From Nocardia bovistercoris (lineage in GTDB: Bacteria; Actinomycetota; Actinomycetes; Mycobacteriales; Mycobacteriaceae): 64,000 nt of DNA. The notes under the pieces were generated by a model. It made no database searches and had not been told where the DNA came from. It saw nothing but the letters and a program-made list of their open reading frames with translations. Below are positions 17,835 through 26,824 of this stretch, one piece after another. The position numbers were made by a program, and so were the translations under genes. Positions within the stretch are counted from its first letter, which is position 1, and each line of letters opens with the position of its first letter. Location: assembly GCF_015674855.1 (NCBI RefSeq), contig NZ_JADMLG010000003.1, positions 124,001 through 188,000 of the forward strand, written 5' to 3'.

Positions 17835-19150
17835 CGCGGTTCTCCTACGCCTTGTTCTCCCCCGGTCGGCGCTCCGTCCGGGGTCGGCGTGATCCGGACA
17901 TCGTTGCCCCGCACCAGGGGACTCAGCAGCACGGTCGACAACGCGTCAGGCGCACGGCCGAGGATTTCGCCGATCCGGACGCGCTCGGTCGCGCCGCCGA
18001 TCGGTTCGTCGACATCGGCGGCAGGCACGGTCGTCGGGCCGTCCGCCGTACCGAGTACCGCGGGGCCTTCCGGTCCCGTCACGCAACTGGGCGCCGCGAG
18101 TTGCCCGTAGCGAGGGCAGTCGGCGCGGCTGTACTGCTTGTGTGGCGTGAGTTCGATGATGATCTTGCCGGTGGCGCTCTGGGTGTCGGCCCGCCAGAAC
18201 TCCGCGGAGAACTTCTCGGAGATGTTGCGTTGCGAGGTCGTCATCTGGACGAAGTTCTGGCTTCCCGCGGCGAGCACATCCAAGACCGGCGCCATCTTGG
18301 AGGTCATGTCCAGGATGGTGTCGGTGCGGTTGGTCAGCGCGGTGCCGACGGTCGTGGTGGTCACCAACCCGCCGCTGACAAGCTCGGCGAATCGCGCGCG
18401 TTGCGCCGCCATCGACTGCATGGGCACGACGGCGTGGTTGACCGCGGCCAACAGGTCGGGTGCGGAGGCACGCAAGCCCTCCAGCGCTCCCGACAGCTCG
18501 GCGAGTGTGGAATCGGTGCCGTCCGGTGTCGTGAGCTCGCTGAAAGCCCGCACGATCCGTTCGAGTTGCGCACCGGCCCGCACGGCTTCGGGTCCGCGTC
18601 CGCTGGTGGCGCGTTGCACGGTTTCCAGGATTCCGACCGTCGGGTCGCCGGCAGATCGACCCGCTGCCGCGGCAATCCGGCTCAGCGCGGTCAGCGAGGT
18701 CTGCAATTGCACCGTGGCGAGGCTGCGGTCCTCCGCGATTTCCGCGCCCGCCGCCAAAGGCGGACCGGCTCCGTTGTCGACCAATTGGATCGACGGGACG
18801 GCGAAGACGTTGCTCGGCACCACCCGAGCGGTGACCGTGGCCGGAATACCCGACGCGTCATCGGGTTCCAGGTCGATGCGGACCCGGTTCGGTCCGCCGC
18901 CGGTGGATGGCTCGACCTCGACGACGGTACCGACGAGCACACCTCGATACTTCACATCCGATTTCGTGGGCAGCCCGTCTCCGACGTCGGCCATGATCGC
19001 CGTCACGCGCACCCGCGGTTCGAAGGCGCCTTGTGAGCGAGCGAAGCCCGCCGCGACGAGCGCGGCCGCGACCACCAGGAACGCCACGCCCCTGACGACC
19101 AGCTTGGTAGTAGTCAGGCCGCGACCGTCGGATTCGAACACGATCGCCAT
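17831..19150 (-). CDS. mceA: Mce family protein, A position
   Basis: 439 residues. A signal anchor (LVVRGVAFLVVAAALVAAGFA, ~17-37) precedes the MCE domain (VRVTAIMADVGDGLPTKSDVKYRGVLVGTVVEVE, ~47-80), a helical tunnel region, and a C-terminal tail with two cysteines around YSRADCPRYGQLAAPSCVTG. It begins three bases after the yrbEB stop. The first Mce subunit in transcription order. Confidence 0.93.
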   Translation of the reverse strand: MAIVFESDGRGLTTTKLVVRGVAFLVVAAALVAAGFARSQGAFEPRVRVTAIMADVGDGLPTKSDVKYRGVLVGTVVEVEPSTGGGPNRVRIDLEPDDASGIPATVTARVVPSNVFAVPSIQLVDNGAGPPLAAGAEIAEDRSLATVQLQTSLTALSRIAAAAGRSAGDPTVGILETVQRATSGRGPEAVRAGAQLERIVRAFSELTTPDGTDSTLAELSGALEGLRASAPDLLAAVNHAVVPMQSMAAQRARFAELVSGGLVTTTTVGTALTNRTDTILDMTSKMAPVLDVLAAGSQNFVQMTTSQRNISEKFSAEFWRADTQSATGKIIIELTPHKQYSRADCPRYGQLAAPSCVTGPEGPAVLGTADGPTTVPAADVDEPIGGATERVRIGEILGRAPDALSTVLLSPLVRGNDVRITPTPDGAPTGGEQGVGEPR

Positions 19151-19153
19151 GGA

Positions 19154-20008
19154 TTATCCGCTCAATCTCGAACCGGAGTCGAAACCCCACAGCGCCAACG
19201 TCATCAGCAGATTCACCGAGATCATCACCGTGATGCTCGCACGCATAGCACGGCCCGCCGCGACCCCCACGCCCTGGGGGCCACCGGTGGCGTAATAGCC
19301 GTAATAGCATTGGATCGTCGTGGTGATGACAACGAACACCAGGGCTTTCGACAACGAATACACGATGTCGGTACCCGCCAGGACCAGATCGAAATAGTGT
19401 TCGTAGGTACCGAAGGAATCTCCGCCCGCGACCCACACGAACGCCTCGACCGCCAGATAGTCCGCGGCCAGCGCCGCCAGGTACAACGGCACCACCGCCA
19501 CCATCGACGCCAGCAACCGGGTCGAGACGAGATAGGGCAGCGGTCGGATCGCGATCGCGTCCAACGCGTCGATCTCCTCGGAGATCCGCATCGCCCCCAG
19601 CTGAGCGGTGAACCTGCATCCGGCCTGCGCGGCGAACGCGATCGAGGCCATGATCGGCGCCAGTTCCCTGGTCGCGGCGGTCGCGGCGATCATGCCGGTC
19701 GCGGGCTCCATGCCGAGCAGTTTCAGCGCGCTGTAACCCTCGATGCCCACGATCGCACCCGCCGAGGCGCCGAGCACGATGATCACCCCCGCGGTCCCGC
19801 CGCCGACGACCAGCGATCCGTTGCCCCAGGTGACATCGGAGAGGATCTTGGCCGATTCCCGGCTGTAGTGACGCAGCGCGAGCGGAATCGAGGTAACCGC
19901 CCGGACGAAGAAGGTGATCATGTGCCCGAGGCGCGCCAGGATGTCGCGCGGCCCGCGCACGAGATACACCAGCGGGCGAATGACAGGTGGATGGTAGGTC
20001 GCCGCCAT
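19154..20008 (-). CDS. yrbEB: YrbE/MlaE-family ABC transporter permease, B copy
   Basis: 284 residues from the ATG that overlaps the yrbEA stop (TAATG). A hydrophobic permease of five to six helices with the MlaE core: GGTAGVIIVLGASAGAIVGIEGYSALKLLG and the signature RELAPIMASIAFAAQAGCRFTAQLGAMRISEEIDALDAIAI (residues ~105-145), where the EEIDAL motif forms the coupling helix that contacts the MceG ATPase. No mceG lies in this window; it is normally encoded elsewhere. Confidence 0.94.
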   Translation of the reverse strand: MAATYHPPVIRPLVYLVRGPRDILARLGHMITFFVRAVTSIPLALRHYSRESAKILSDVTWGNGSLVVGGGTAGVIIVLGASAGAIVGIEGYSALKLLGMEPATGMIAATAATRELAPIMASIAFAAQAGCRFTAQLGAMRISEEIDALDAIAIRPLPYLVSTRLLASMVAVVPLYLAALAADYLAVEAFVWVAGGDSFGTYEHYFDLVLAGTDIVYSLSKALVFVVITTTIQCYYGYYATGGPQGVGVAAGRAMRASITVMISVNLLMTLALWGFDSGSRLSG

Positions 20009-20871
20009 TACAACGTCGTCCTCGGGAACAGGATCGTGTACATCTCGGTGAACCCGACATTCACCACCATCAGCAGGATGATCGAGGCGACCACCGTCGC
20101 ATTGACCGCGTTGGCCACTCCCGCGGGCCCGCCTTTGGCGTTCAGTCCCTTCTCGCACGCGACTACGGTCACGATCGTGCCGAACACGGCCGCCTTCACC
20201 ATCGCCAGATATAGATCCCCTTCGGTGGCGAACGAGGAGAACGTCGCCATGAAACTGCCCGGAGTCCCGTCCTGCACATAGACGTTGAACAGATATCCGG
20301 CGAGGAAGCCGATGAAACAACTGAACCCGGTCAGCGCCATCGCCACCAGTATTCCGGCGGCCAACCGCGGCACGACCAAGCGGCGCAGCGCCGAGACACC
20401 CATGACCTCCAAGGCGTCGATCTCCTCGCGGATGGCGCGTGAGCCCAGGTCCGCGCAGATCGCCGAACCCACCGCCGCCGCCAACAGCAGGGCGGTGACC
20501 AGCGGCGCGGATTGACGGATCACCGCGAGTCCACTCGCCGCACCGGCGAGCGAGGTCGCGCCGACTTGTCCTGCCAGCAGCCCGAACTGGATCGACAGCG
20601 TCGCGCTGACTGGAAGCGCCACCGCCACCGTCGGCACATACGAAGTCTTCACCATGAAGGCCGCCTGATGGACGAACTCGCCGAACGGGAACCGACCCGA
20701 AACGATATCGGCGATCAAGTGCCGGATCGCCTGACCACCCATGATCACCTGTCGCCCAACGGTTTCCAGAGCCGCACGAGGGTGCCTGCGCACATATTCG
20801 CGACCACGGTCGACGACCTCGGTGACCGCCGACACCTCTTCGCGGCCGGTCACTACCGGCTCGGGGGTCAT
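20008..20871 (-). CDS. yrbEA: YrbE/MlaE-family ABC transporter permease, A copy
   Basis: 287 residues. MlaE permease with LSIQFGLLAGQVGATSLAGAASGLAVI and the coupling motif AICADLGSRAIREEIDALEVMGVSALRRLVVPR near residues 130-165. It is the first gene of the mce operon. About 585 bases separate it from the divergent membrane-protein operon; that gap holds three copies of a CTAGCCG palindrome, so both operons are probably under one TetR repressor. Confidence 0.94.
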   Translation of the reverse strand: MTPEPVVTGREEVSAVTEVVDRGREYVRRHPRAALETVGRQVIMGGQAIRHLIADIVSGRFPFGEFVHQAAFMVKTSYVPTVAVALPVSATLSIQFGLLAGQVGATSLAGAASGLAVIRQSAPLVTALLLAAAVGSAICADLGSRAIREEIDALEVMGVSALRRLVVPRLAAGILVAMALTGFSCFIGFLAGYLFNVYVQDGTPGSFMATFSSFATEGDLYLAMVKAAVFGTIVTVVACEKGLNAKGGPAGVANAVNATVVASIILLMVVNVGFTEMYTILFPRTTL

Positions 20872-21120
20872 GACCGGCGCCGTTCAGGTGACCGGACTGC
20901 GCCGCGCCCGAGGCGGTCCAGGCTCGGCCGCGCCCGCCTCTCGGGGGCGGCGCCGGACGAGCGTAGCCGGACACCACGCGATACACCGTGCACGCGCGCG
21001 GTCGTTCTGTACATCCGGGAACTCCTCTTGCACTCGCGATGCTCGGTGAGCAGGCATTGCCGCCGGAGGGTGCATATCGAATCGAAGCCGAATCGCCCTC
21101 GAAAGCAACTGGATCGGAGA

Positions 21121-21160
21121 GTAGCCGATCGACTACCCCCCGCGCTAGCCGTTCGGCTAG
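21121..21160. promoter_or_regulatory. Two TetR-operator-like palindromes on the mce side of the divergent promoter
   Basis: CTAGCCGTTCGGCTAG (21145-21160) has perfect 7-bp arms, and GTAGCCGATCGACTAC (21121-21136) is a near-palindrome of the same sequence nine bases away. The pair lies 250-290 bases upstream of yrbEA. The same 16-bp motif recurs at 21337-21352 and at the start of the TetR gene at 24520. Confidence 0.75.
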
Positions 21161-21326
21161 GATGCTGCGCATCCCCCACCGCCCCGGAGTCGCGAGCCGG
21201 GGACGCTCACGACCAACCCCTCCGGACCGCGAAACACCCCTCGACAGGTTCCCCCGCCCCGACGATCACCGCGGGCGTTCGAACGAACCCCATCCGGAGG
21301 CATCGACTTTCCCGGCACGTCGAGTC

Positions 21327-21352
21327 TATAGTTCGACTAGCCGATCGGCTAG
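21327..21352 (+). promoter_or_regulatory. Promoter with overlapping 16-bp palindromic operator
   Basis: TATAGT (21327-21332) is a good -10 element, with TCGACT as a weak -35 about 18 bases before it. CTAGCCGATCGGCTAG (21337-21352) is a perfect 16-bp palindrome covering the expected transcription start. A bound dimer would block the promoter. The first gene starts 104 bases downstream. Confidence 0.75.
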
Positions 21353-21455
21353 AGTCGGATCGGGGAAGCGCACCTTCCCGAACGATCCGGCGCGGGTGAC
21401 CTTCTCACCTCTCGAGTCCGTCGACACCGTTTCCTCTCCACGATTCGAGGTTCGA

Positions 21456-22193
21456 ATGAAAGTGACCGCCGAGACCGAGACCTCCGACGCCACCGAACTC
21501 GAACTCCAGTCGATCAGCCTCTGGACCGGGCCAGTGGTCGGCGGTGTCCTGCTGCTCGCGTTCCTCGCCTTCCCGGGCTTCTACCCTCCGATGTCCCCGG
21601 CCGACACGGCCGAGCAGGTCGCGGAGTTCTACAGCCGCAACCAGACGCTGATCCGATTCAGCATGATCACCTTGAACCTGTGCGGAATCATGCTGGTCCC
21701 CTACTTCGCGGTGATCGTCGTACAGATGAAACGCATGGCGAATCAAACACACATCTTCGCCTACTGCTACCTGACCGCCACGGTCAGCGGCGCGACGATC
21801 TTCGCACTCGCCGACATCTTCTTCCTGGTCGCGGCATTCCGCCCGGAACGCGCCCCCGAGTTGATCATGCTTCTCAACGACTTGGCCTGGATAACCTTCA
21901 TCGCACCCGTCGGGATGCTCGTGGCACAGAATCTCCTACTCGCCGCGGCGATCTACTTCGACAACGGCCCCGAAGCGGTCTTCCCCCGCTGGGTCGGTCA
22001 CTTTGCGGCGGTCACCGCGGTGGCCATGGCGCCCGCGGTGGGCGCGGCGGTCTTCACCGAAGGGCCACTGGCCTGGAACGGCGCGATCGCGTTCTGGCTG
22101 CGCAACGCCGCTCTCGTCACGTTCTTGGTGATCATGTTCCCGGTACTGCGCGGCGCGCTGCGCCGCCAAGCCGCGGCGGGAGCGCCAGCGTGA
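21456..22193 (+). CDS. Integral membrane protein, unknown function (first of a paralogous pair)
   Basis: 245 residues from the ATG at 21456 with CGAGG upstream; the frame is open far upstream but crosses the operator region. Six or so hydrophobic helices, with signatures MKRMANQTHIFAYCYLTATVSGATIFALADIFFLVAAFRPER and a PLAWNGAIAFWLRNAALVTFLVIM C-terminal part. It is clearly paralogous to the next gene (QMKRM/HMKRM, FRPERAPEL/YRPDRDPEL, WNGxIxFW). I do not recognise a named family. GTGA overlap with the paralogue shows co-translation, and the operon continues into oxidase-like subunits. Confidence 0.85.
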   Translation: MKVTAETETSDATELELQSISLWTGPVVGGVLLLAFLAFPGFYPPMSPADTAEQVAEFYSRNQTLIRFSMITLNLCGIMLVPYFAVIVVQMKRMANQTHIFAYCYLTATVSGATIFALADIFFLVAAFRPERAPELIMLLNDLAWITFIAPVGMLVAQNLLLAAAIYFDNGPEAVFPRWVGHFAAVTAVAMAPAVGAAVFTEGPLAWNGAIAFWLRNAALVTFLVIMFPVLRGALRRQAAAGAPA

Positions 22194-22939
22194 CACGACC
22201 GACCACGAATACCGAATCCGCCCGTGTGACCACAGGCACCGCGGGCAAACGTGACGTCTGGATCTGCTACTGGATCGTGCCGGTGTTCTACACCGCGTTC
22301 GGGCTGATCTTCGTTCTGTTCACCCGAGTCATGCCCCCACCGAGGGCCGATACCGGCGCCGAGCAGATCACGCACTTCTTCACCGACCACGCCGTCACCA
22401 TTCGCATCGGATTCGCGCTGCTGCTCTTGATCGTCGGCGGTGCGGGCGTGTCCAACGGCATCGTCGTCTTTCACATGAAACGCATGTCGACCGGCTCGAT
22501 CTGCGCCTATATCTACATGGCCGGAATGGCCGTCGGCGCACTGCCGGGCTGTTTATTGGTCGCCTTCTGCTTCCTGGCCGCCGTTTACCGCCCGGACCGC
22601 GACCCCGAACTCTTGGCGCTGCTCTACGACCTGGGACTGCTGTCCTACGTGGGCTCGCTGGGTTGTTTCACCGCCGCGTACTTCGGATTCGCGATCGCGA
22701 TCTTCTTCGACCGCAACGAGATCTTTCCCAAATGGCTCGCCTACGTGACCATCTGGCAGATCGTCACCGAGATCCTGGCCACCCCGGTATTCGTCGTACG
22801 CTCAGGACCATTCGCATGGAACGGATCGATCTCGTTCTGGATGGGCACCGTCGTCTTCGGCACCTGGCTGATGTGCGTCATCACCTTCCTGCGCAGAGCG
22901 ACCGCACTCCAACCCGCCGACGAACAGGCGCTGCCGTGA
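22190..22939 (+). CDS. Integral membrane protein, paralogue of the preceding gene
   Basis: 249 residues from the GTG overlapping the previous stop. Same helix pattern as its neighbour, with HMKRMSTGSICAYIYMAGMAVGA, FLAAVYRPDRDPELLALLYDLG and PFAWNGSISFWMGTVVFGTW. The two likely form a heterodimer or share a role arising from tandem duplication. A 17-codon GTG frame (22936-22989) overlaps both this stop and the next start by four bases; it may be a coupling peptide or chance. Confidence 0.85.
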   Translation: MTRPTTNTESARVTTGTAGKRDVWICYWIVPVFYTAFGLIFVLFTRVMPPPRADTGAEQITHFFTDHAVTIRIGFALLLLIVGGAGVSNGIVVFHMKRMSTGSICAYIYMAGMAVGALPGCLLVAFCFLAAVYRPDRDPELLALLYDLGLLSYVGSLGCFTAAYFGFAIAIFFDRNEIFPKWLAYVTIWQIVTEILATPVFVVRSGPFAWNGSISFWMGTVVFGTWLMCVITFLRRATALQPADEQALP

Positions 22940-22985
22940 CGACGCCCACCCCCCTTGCCGCGACAACGACCACGAGGATCCCGCG

Positions 22986-23603
22986 ATGACCGGCATCGAC
23001 CACGAGGCGACCGACCTCGAACCCGTCGTCACCGCCGAGAACGCACCCGGCTCTGTACCCGCCGTGCCCGGCGACCGGCACATGTGGGTCATGGTGCTCG
23101 GCGATCTGCTGATATTCGGCGCCTATTTCGTGATCTTCATGGTCCACCGTTCGATGGAACCGCAACGATTCCTCGAAGCGCAGCAACACCTCGACCTGAA
23201 CCTGGGTACTCTCAACACCCTCGTATTGCTGACCAGTTCCTGGCTCGTCGCGCGCGGCGTGCGGGCCGCGCGAACCCTGCGTTACGACAGCGCCATCCGA
23301 TTCACCACGGCGGCGGGCGCGCTCGGTGTGGTGTTCATCGCGATCAAAGCCCTCGAATGGAGCACCGAACTCCGGGCCGGCCATACCCTGCCCGGCGACG
23401 AATTCTTCTCCTTCTACTACGTATTCACCGGTGTCCACCTGTTCCACGTCGCGCTCGGACTGTTGATCCTCGCCATCGTGGTGCGGGAACTGCGCGATCC
23501 TCGACGTCGCGCGATGGCCACGGTGGAATCGGGCGCGATCTATTGGCACATGGTCGATCTGCTGTGGATCGTCATCTTCGGACTGCTCTACGTGATGAGG
23601 TGA
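22986..23603 (+). CDS. Cytochrome c oxidase subunit III-like (CtaE/NorE family) protein
   Basis: 205 residues, five hydrophobic helices after a polar N-terminus of ~30. Haem-copper subunit III hallmarks: HMWVMVLGDLLIFGAYFVIFM (~32-52), LNTLVLLTSSW, ALEWSTEL, FFSFYYVFTGVHLFHVALGLL (~138-158) and SGAIYWHMVDLLWIVIFGLLYVMR at the C-terminus. Respiratory ctaE is normally with ctaC/ctaD; here no subunit I or II is present, so this NorE-like protein acts as an accessory to an oxidase encoded elsewhere or with the two membrane proteins upstream. Confidence 0.88.
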   Translation: MTGIDHEATDLEPVVTAENAPGSVPAVPGDRHMWVMVLGDLLIFGAYFVIFMVHRSMEPQRFLEAQQHLDLNLGTLNTLVLLTSSWLVARGVRAARTLRYDSAIRFTTAAGALGVVFIAIKALEWSTELRAGHTLPGDEFFSFYYVFTGVHLFHVALGLLILAIVVRELRDPRRRAMATVESGAIYWHMVDLLWIVIFGLLYVMR

Positions 23604-23884
23604 AGACGTTGTCCCCCATGATCTTCCGATCGATCACCGCGGTCTGGCTCGTCCTGTCCGCGATCACCCTGCTGTCGTGGTGGCTGGCGCCCGGCCATTC
23701 CGGCTATCCGACCCATCCCAGCACGACCATCACCGTTGTCGTCGTCGTTCTCACCGCGATCAAAGCCCGCATGATCATCAGGCATTTCATGGAGATACGT
23801 ACCGCACCGCGATGGCTGAGCCTGGCAACCAACGGGTGGTTGTTCGCCTTGTGCGGCGCGATACTGGCCATCTACCTGTGGTGA
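23600..23884 (+). CDS. Prokaryotic cytochrome c oxidase subunit IV-like protein
   Basis: 94 residues from a GTG overlapping the subunit III-like stop (GTGA). Three helices: FRSITAVWLVLSAITLLSWWLA, STTITVVVVVLTAIKARMIIRHFMEIR, and SLATNGWLFALCGAILAIYLW. The KARMIIRHFMEIRTAPRWL stretch between helices is characteristic of bacterial COX IV family proteins. It ends the operon and converges with the TetR gene. Confidence 0.88.
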   Translation: MKTLSPMIFRSITAVWLVLSAITLLSWWLAPGHSGYPTHPSTTITVVVVVLTAIKARMIIRHFMEIRTAPRWLSLATNGWLFALCGAILAIYLW

Positions 23885-23894
23885 ACGATCAGGC

Positions 23895-23913
23895 GGGCGC
23901 TCGACGCTCGCCC
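23895..23913. terminator. Short hairpin between convergent genes
   Basis: GGGCG (23895-23899) and CGCCC (23909-23913) can pair around a 9-base loop in the 33-base gap between the subunit IV-like stop and the TetR stop. It could serve both strands. Confidence 0.4.
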
Positions 23914-23917
23914 CTCG

Positions 23918-24520
23918 TCATTGCGGCAGGTCCAGCATCCGCTGCGTGAGCTGGATCAGGGTGGCTCGCAGCGTATCGTCGTCGAGATCGCTCACCAGCG
24001 GATTCACCACCGCACCCGCGATCGCCGCCGACAGCACAGCGGCCGAGACACGCGCCACCACGTCGTCATCGCTGCGGTCGGCCAGCAGCACCGCATAGAG
24101 CCTGCTGATGAAGACCCTGAACGGTTCATGCTCACCCAAGAGCCGAACGATCACCGGATCGTTGGTCAACGTACTCACCCAGCGACGACGTGTGACCGCA
24201 AGATCGATCACACGGTTCAACAACACTTTCCGAGCCTGCGGGCCGTCCCGCAACGCCTCGGCCGCAATCAACGCGTCCTCCAGGACGGCGAGTTCGTTCG
24301 CCGTCACCGCTATCACGATCTCGTTCTTGGTCTTGAACTGGAAGTAGACCGCAGCCTTCGTGACGCCGACCGCATCCGCGATCATCTGCAACGATGTCCC
24401 ACTGACCCCGTTGGTCCCGATCAGATCCAGCGCGGCAACCATCGTCCGACGCTGCGCCGGGGTCCACGAGATACCACTGAACGGGCGGGTCGGAGGGCCA
24501 TCTGCGGACATGCCGACCAC
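23918..24520 (-). CDS. TetR-family regulator, predicted repressor of the mce and oxidase operons
   Basis: 200 residues from GTG (an ATG nine bases later is an alternative). The helix-turn-helix reads TMVAALDLIGTNGVSGTSLQMIADAVGVTKAAVYFQFKTKNEIV, residues ~27-70. The C-terminal domain includes ALRDGPQARKVLLNRVIDLAVTRRRWVSTL. Its start abuts CTAGCCGATCGACAG (24522-24536), a copy of the palindromes in the mce/oxidase divergent promoter, so autoregulation and control of both operons is a direct prediction. The ligand would be the imported lipid or a derivative, as for KstR and Mce3R, whose motifs differ. Confidence 0.9.
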   Translation of the reverse strand: MVGMSADGPPTRPFSGISWTPAQRRTMVAALDLIGTNGVSGTSLQMIADAVGVTKAAVYFQFKTKNEIVIAVTANELAVLEDALIAAEALRDGPQARKVLLNRVIDLAVTRRRWVSTLTNDPVIVRLLGEHEPFRVFISRLYAVLLADRSDDDVVARVSAAVLSAAIAGAVVNPLVSDLDDDTLRATLIQLTQRMLDLPQ

Positions 24521-24521
24521 A

Positions 24522-24536
24522 CTAGCCGATCGACAG
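24522..24536. promoter_or_regulatory. Operator copy at the TetR gene start
   Basis: CTAGCCGATCGACAG matches the first 11 bases of the perfect palindrome at 21337-21352 and is degenerate in the second arm. It lies one base upstream of the GTG start, leaving no room for an ordinary leader, which fits negative autoregulation. Confidence 0.65.
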
Positions 24537-24691
24537 GGCAGGCTACGGCCGAAGCGCCTGCCTGTGGCGACGCCGCCGGTCTGTAGTCGCGCGGGGCCGA
24601 CTAAGGATCCGCGTGCACCTCGCTGTATTCGACGGTCCCCTCGGGCGGACCGGTCGCGCCTCGCGGACAGAACCGGCCCGCCGTCGGAAAC

Positions 24692-26056
24692 TCAGCAGCG
24701 AGGCGAACCGGCGGTCGACAGCATGCCGAGGTCGATCACATCGGCCATCGCCCGATACCCCGCGAGGTTGGGATGCAGACGGTCGGGGCCGGAGTAGTCG
24801 TCGCGCAGCACCGACGGATTGTCGGGATCACGCAACGCGACGTCGAAGTCGACCACGCCATCGGCGATCCGCTGGCCACGAATCCACGCGTTGATCTGCT
24901 GGCGGTCGGACTCACTTCGCGGCGCGAGCGCCACGCCGTCGACCAGAGCATCCGACGCGGGCAGCAACGTACCGAGCCAGATCTTCTTGCCGTGCCCATG
25001 TGCCATGGCGATGAGCTGCTGGTAGCCCGCGATCATGCCCGCGGCGTCGGCGGCGGGCGGGAGCCCGAGATCGTTGATGCCCTCCTGAACCAGCACGCCG
25101 GCGACCCCGGACTGCTCGAGCGCGTCGCGTTCGAACCGCGCCAGCCCGCTCGCCCCCGGCATGAGAGGCTCGCCGCTGGTCAGCACCCGATTGCTGCCGA
25201 TCCCGGCGTTGACCACCGAAATCGGGATGCCCGCCGCGTCCAGACGCCGTTGCAGGGCGTCGGGGTAGCGGCCGTTGACGTCGGCCACGGCGCGATCGAC
25301 CGGAACCGGGATCGCGCTGGTACCGACGAAACCGTCGGTGATGGAGTCCCCGAAAGCCACCACCGAACGAGTGGCGGCCTGCGCTCGGACATCGAGAGCC
25401 GACACGTACAACCAGGACCCGGTGGTGGAGGCGAACTGTTCGGGACCGGGCTGCCCGGTCAGATCACCACTGTTCGGGCCCGCGTAATAGGAGGTCGCGT
25501 TGGCGTTCCAATGTTTGGTCGGCGGCCCCGCGACCCCGGCGACATGAATACTGACCGCGACCGGCCGGAACGCGGCCACCGCGAACGGCACCGGATCGCT
25601 GAGGATCTCCGCGCCCGCGGCCACGGTGACCGACGCACCGCCGTCGAAGGACACCGGCGTGAGCGCGTCGACCGCCGCGCCCGCCACCTGATTGCCGACC
25701 GAGACGCGGGCGAAGGTGACCGGGCCCAGACCGTATCGATTGGTCAGCCGCACCCTCAGCTGTGTGCCGCCCAGGTGCGGAGTGATGATCATGCGGAAAG
25801 TCTGATCAGCGACCGCCAGCGGCACCGGCGCCCCCGCCGCGTCGACCGGCGCGAGCGCATCGGTCGGGCTCGCGGCCCAAGAAGCAACAAAATGCGTTCC
25901 ACCGCAGTTGGTCTCGTCCGCTCCCGCGGTGGGCGCCGCGGTGACGGTCACCGCGGTCAGTATCGCGGCGACCAGTGGTAGATGCGCGGGGCGGGTACGT
26001 AACCGGGTTCTCCGGCCGTGTCGGGCGAGCAGGCTCATCATCGAGTTCCGTTCCAT
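24692..26056 (-). CDS. Secreted SGNH/GDSL hydrolase
   Basis: 454 residues from the ATG at 26056 (26041 or 26038 also possible). A cleavable signal peptide (LPLVAAILTAVTVTAAPTAGADE, cut after ~50) leads into a beta-rich N-terminal domain with THFVASWAASPTDAL, the usual opening of this family. Catalytic block I is VVAFGDSITDGF with Ser near residue 236, block II GIGSNR, block III QEGINDLG, block V DRLHPNLAGYRAM with the Asp/His pair near 433-436. Likely an extracellular esterase or lipase. Family assignment is strong, substrate unknown. Confidence 0.92.
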   Translation of the reverse strand: MERNSMMSLLARHGRRTRLRTRPAHLPLVAAILTAVTVTAAPTAGADETNCGGTHFVASWAASPTDALAPVDAAGAPVPLAVADQTFRMIITPHLGGTQLRVRLTNRYGLGPVTFARVSVGNQVAGAAVDALTPVSFDGGASVTVAAGAEILSDPVPFAVAAFRPVAVSIHVAGVAGPPTKHWNANATSYYAGPNSGDLTGQPGPEQFASTTGSWLYVSALDVRAQAATRSVVAFGDSITDGFVGTSAIPVPVDRAVADVNGRYPDALQRRLDAAGIPISVVNAGIGSNRVLTSGEPLMPGASGLARFERDALEQSGVAGVLVQEGINDLGLPPAADAAGMIAGYQQLIAMAHGHGKKIWLGTLLPASDALVDGVALAPRSESDRQQINAWIRGQRIADGVVDFDVALRDPDNPSVLRDDYSGPDRLHPNLAGYRAMADVIDLGMLSTAGSPRC

Positions 26057-26824
26057 TTGAAATCCGGACGCCGCGGGTTTCGACCCGACGAAACATCGAC
26101 GCCCGCACGCCTGCGCGGCAGCATCGACGTGGCTCACGGGTCGATCGCCAGCAGCGTCCATATCCAAGCGGACAGTACTGTCCGCAGTCGGCTTTGTGTA
26201 GAGGTTGCCGATTTCTCGCAGATTTCTTCGAAAGTTTGTTGCACCCGCCAGGGCGGTCGAGTAAAGAATCAGGGCATAGCGGCGGCTGGACGGGTACCGA
26301 TATCGACGCGCACACACGCTGTGCCTACTCGGGCACGATCGAACCCGCCTCCTGCTACTCGTCGTCCCCGCCGACACCGACACCGACTCCGCCCAATTGC
26401 TGTTGTCCGCGGCCGCCGATCCGAGGGAGCGCACCGCCGACGAACTGATGGCCGCCGACGCACAGGACCGCCGCCACAACGCTGCCGCGCTGGGTCGATG
26501 GGACGACGAGGGCGGCCGCGGCGCACCGAAAGACCGCTACACCGATCCGCAACCCACCGCGAAACCACCCACCCGCGAGAGAGTTTCGCCATGACCGACA
26601 ATTCACCACGTCCTGGCCGACCCCACGCAGGCATCCGAGGCGAGCAGCCCTTCGACACCCCTACCCAATGGCGCATACCGTGTCGATCGAACCGGCCGGT
26701 GAGGTTCCGTCCCCGCCGGATCTGGGCCACTGGAACTCGGGGTCGACTGAATTCCGGACGAGCGAGAGCATCATCGATGGCCACTGAATCGGAGCCGTTC
26801 GGAGGTGTCCCAGAGTGCCGAGTT
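26057..26824. other. Intergenic stretch with two coupled short frames of uncertain status
   Basis: Frame 26280-26594 (+) has coding character (ADTDTDSAQLLLSAAADPRER, TADELMAADAQDRRHNAAALGRWDDEG) but no good start codon in its upstream part; 26397 offers a weak one. Its TGA overlaps an ATG at 26591 opening MTDNSPRPGRPHAGIRGEQP, which runs to 26842 into the next gene's 3' end. No domain is recognised in either. They may be a decayed small operon. Confidence 0.35.

Noticed and set aside
20988..21455. N-terminal extension of the 21456 membrane protein
   Set aside because: It would run through the promoter and operator palindromes and translates to Arg/Ser/Pro-rich sequence without helices.
24773..25981. 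Plus-strand frame of 402 codons opposite the SGNH hydrolase
   Set aside because: Antisense shadow; the minus-strand protein has signal peptide and catalytic blocks.
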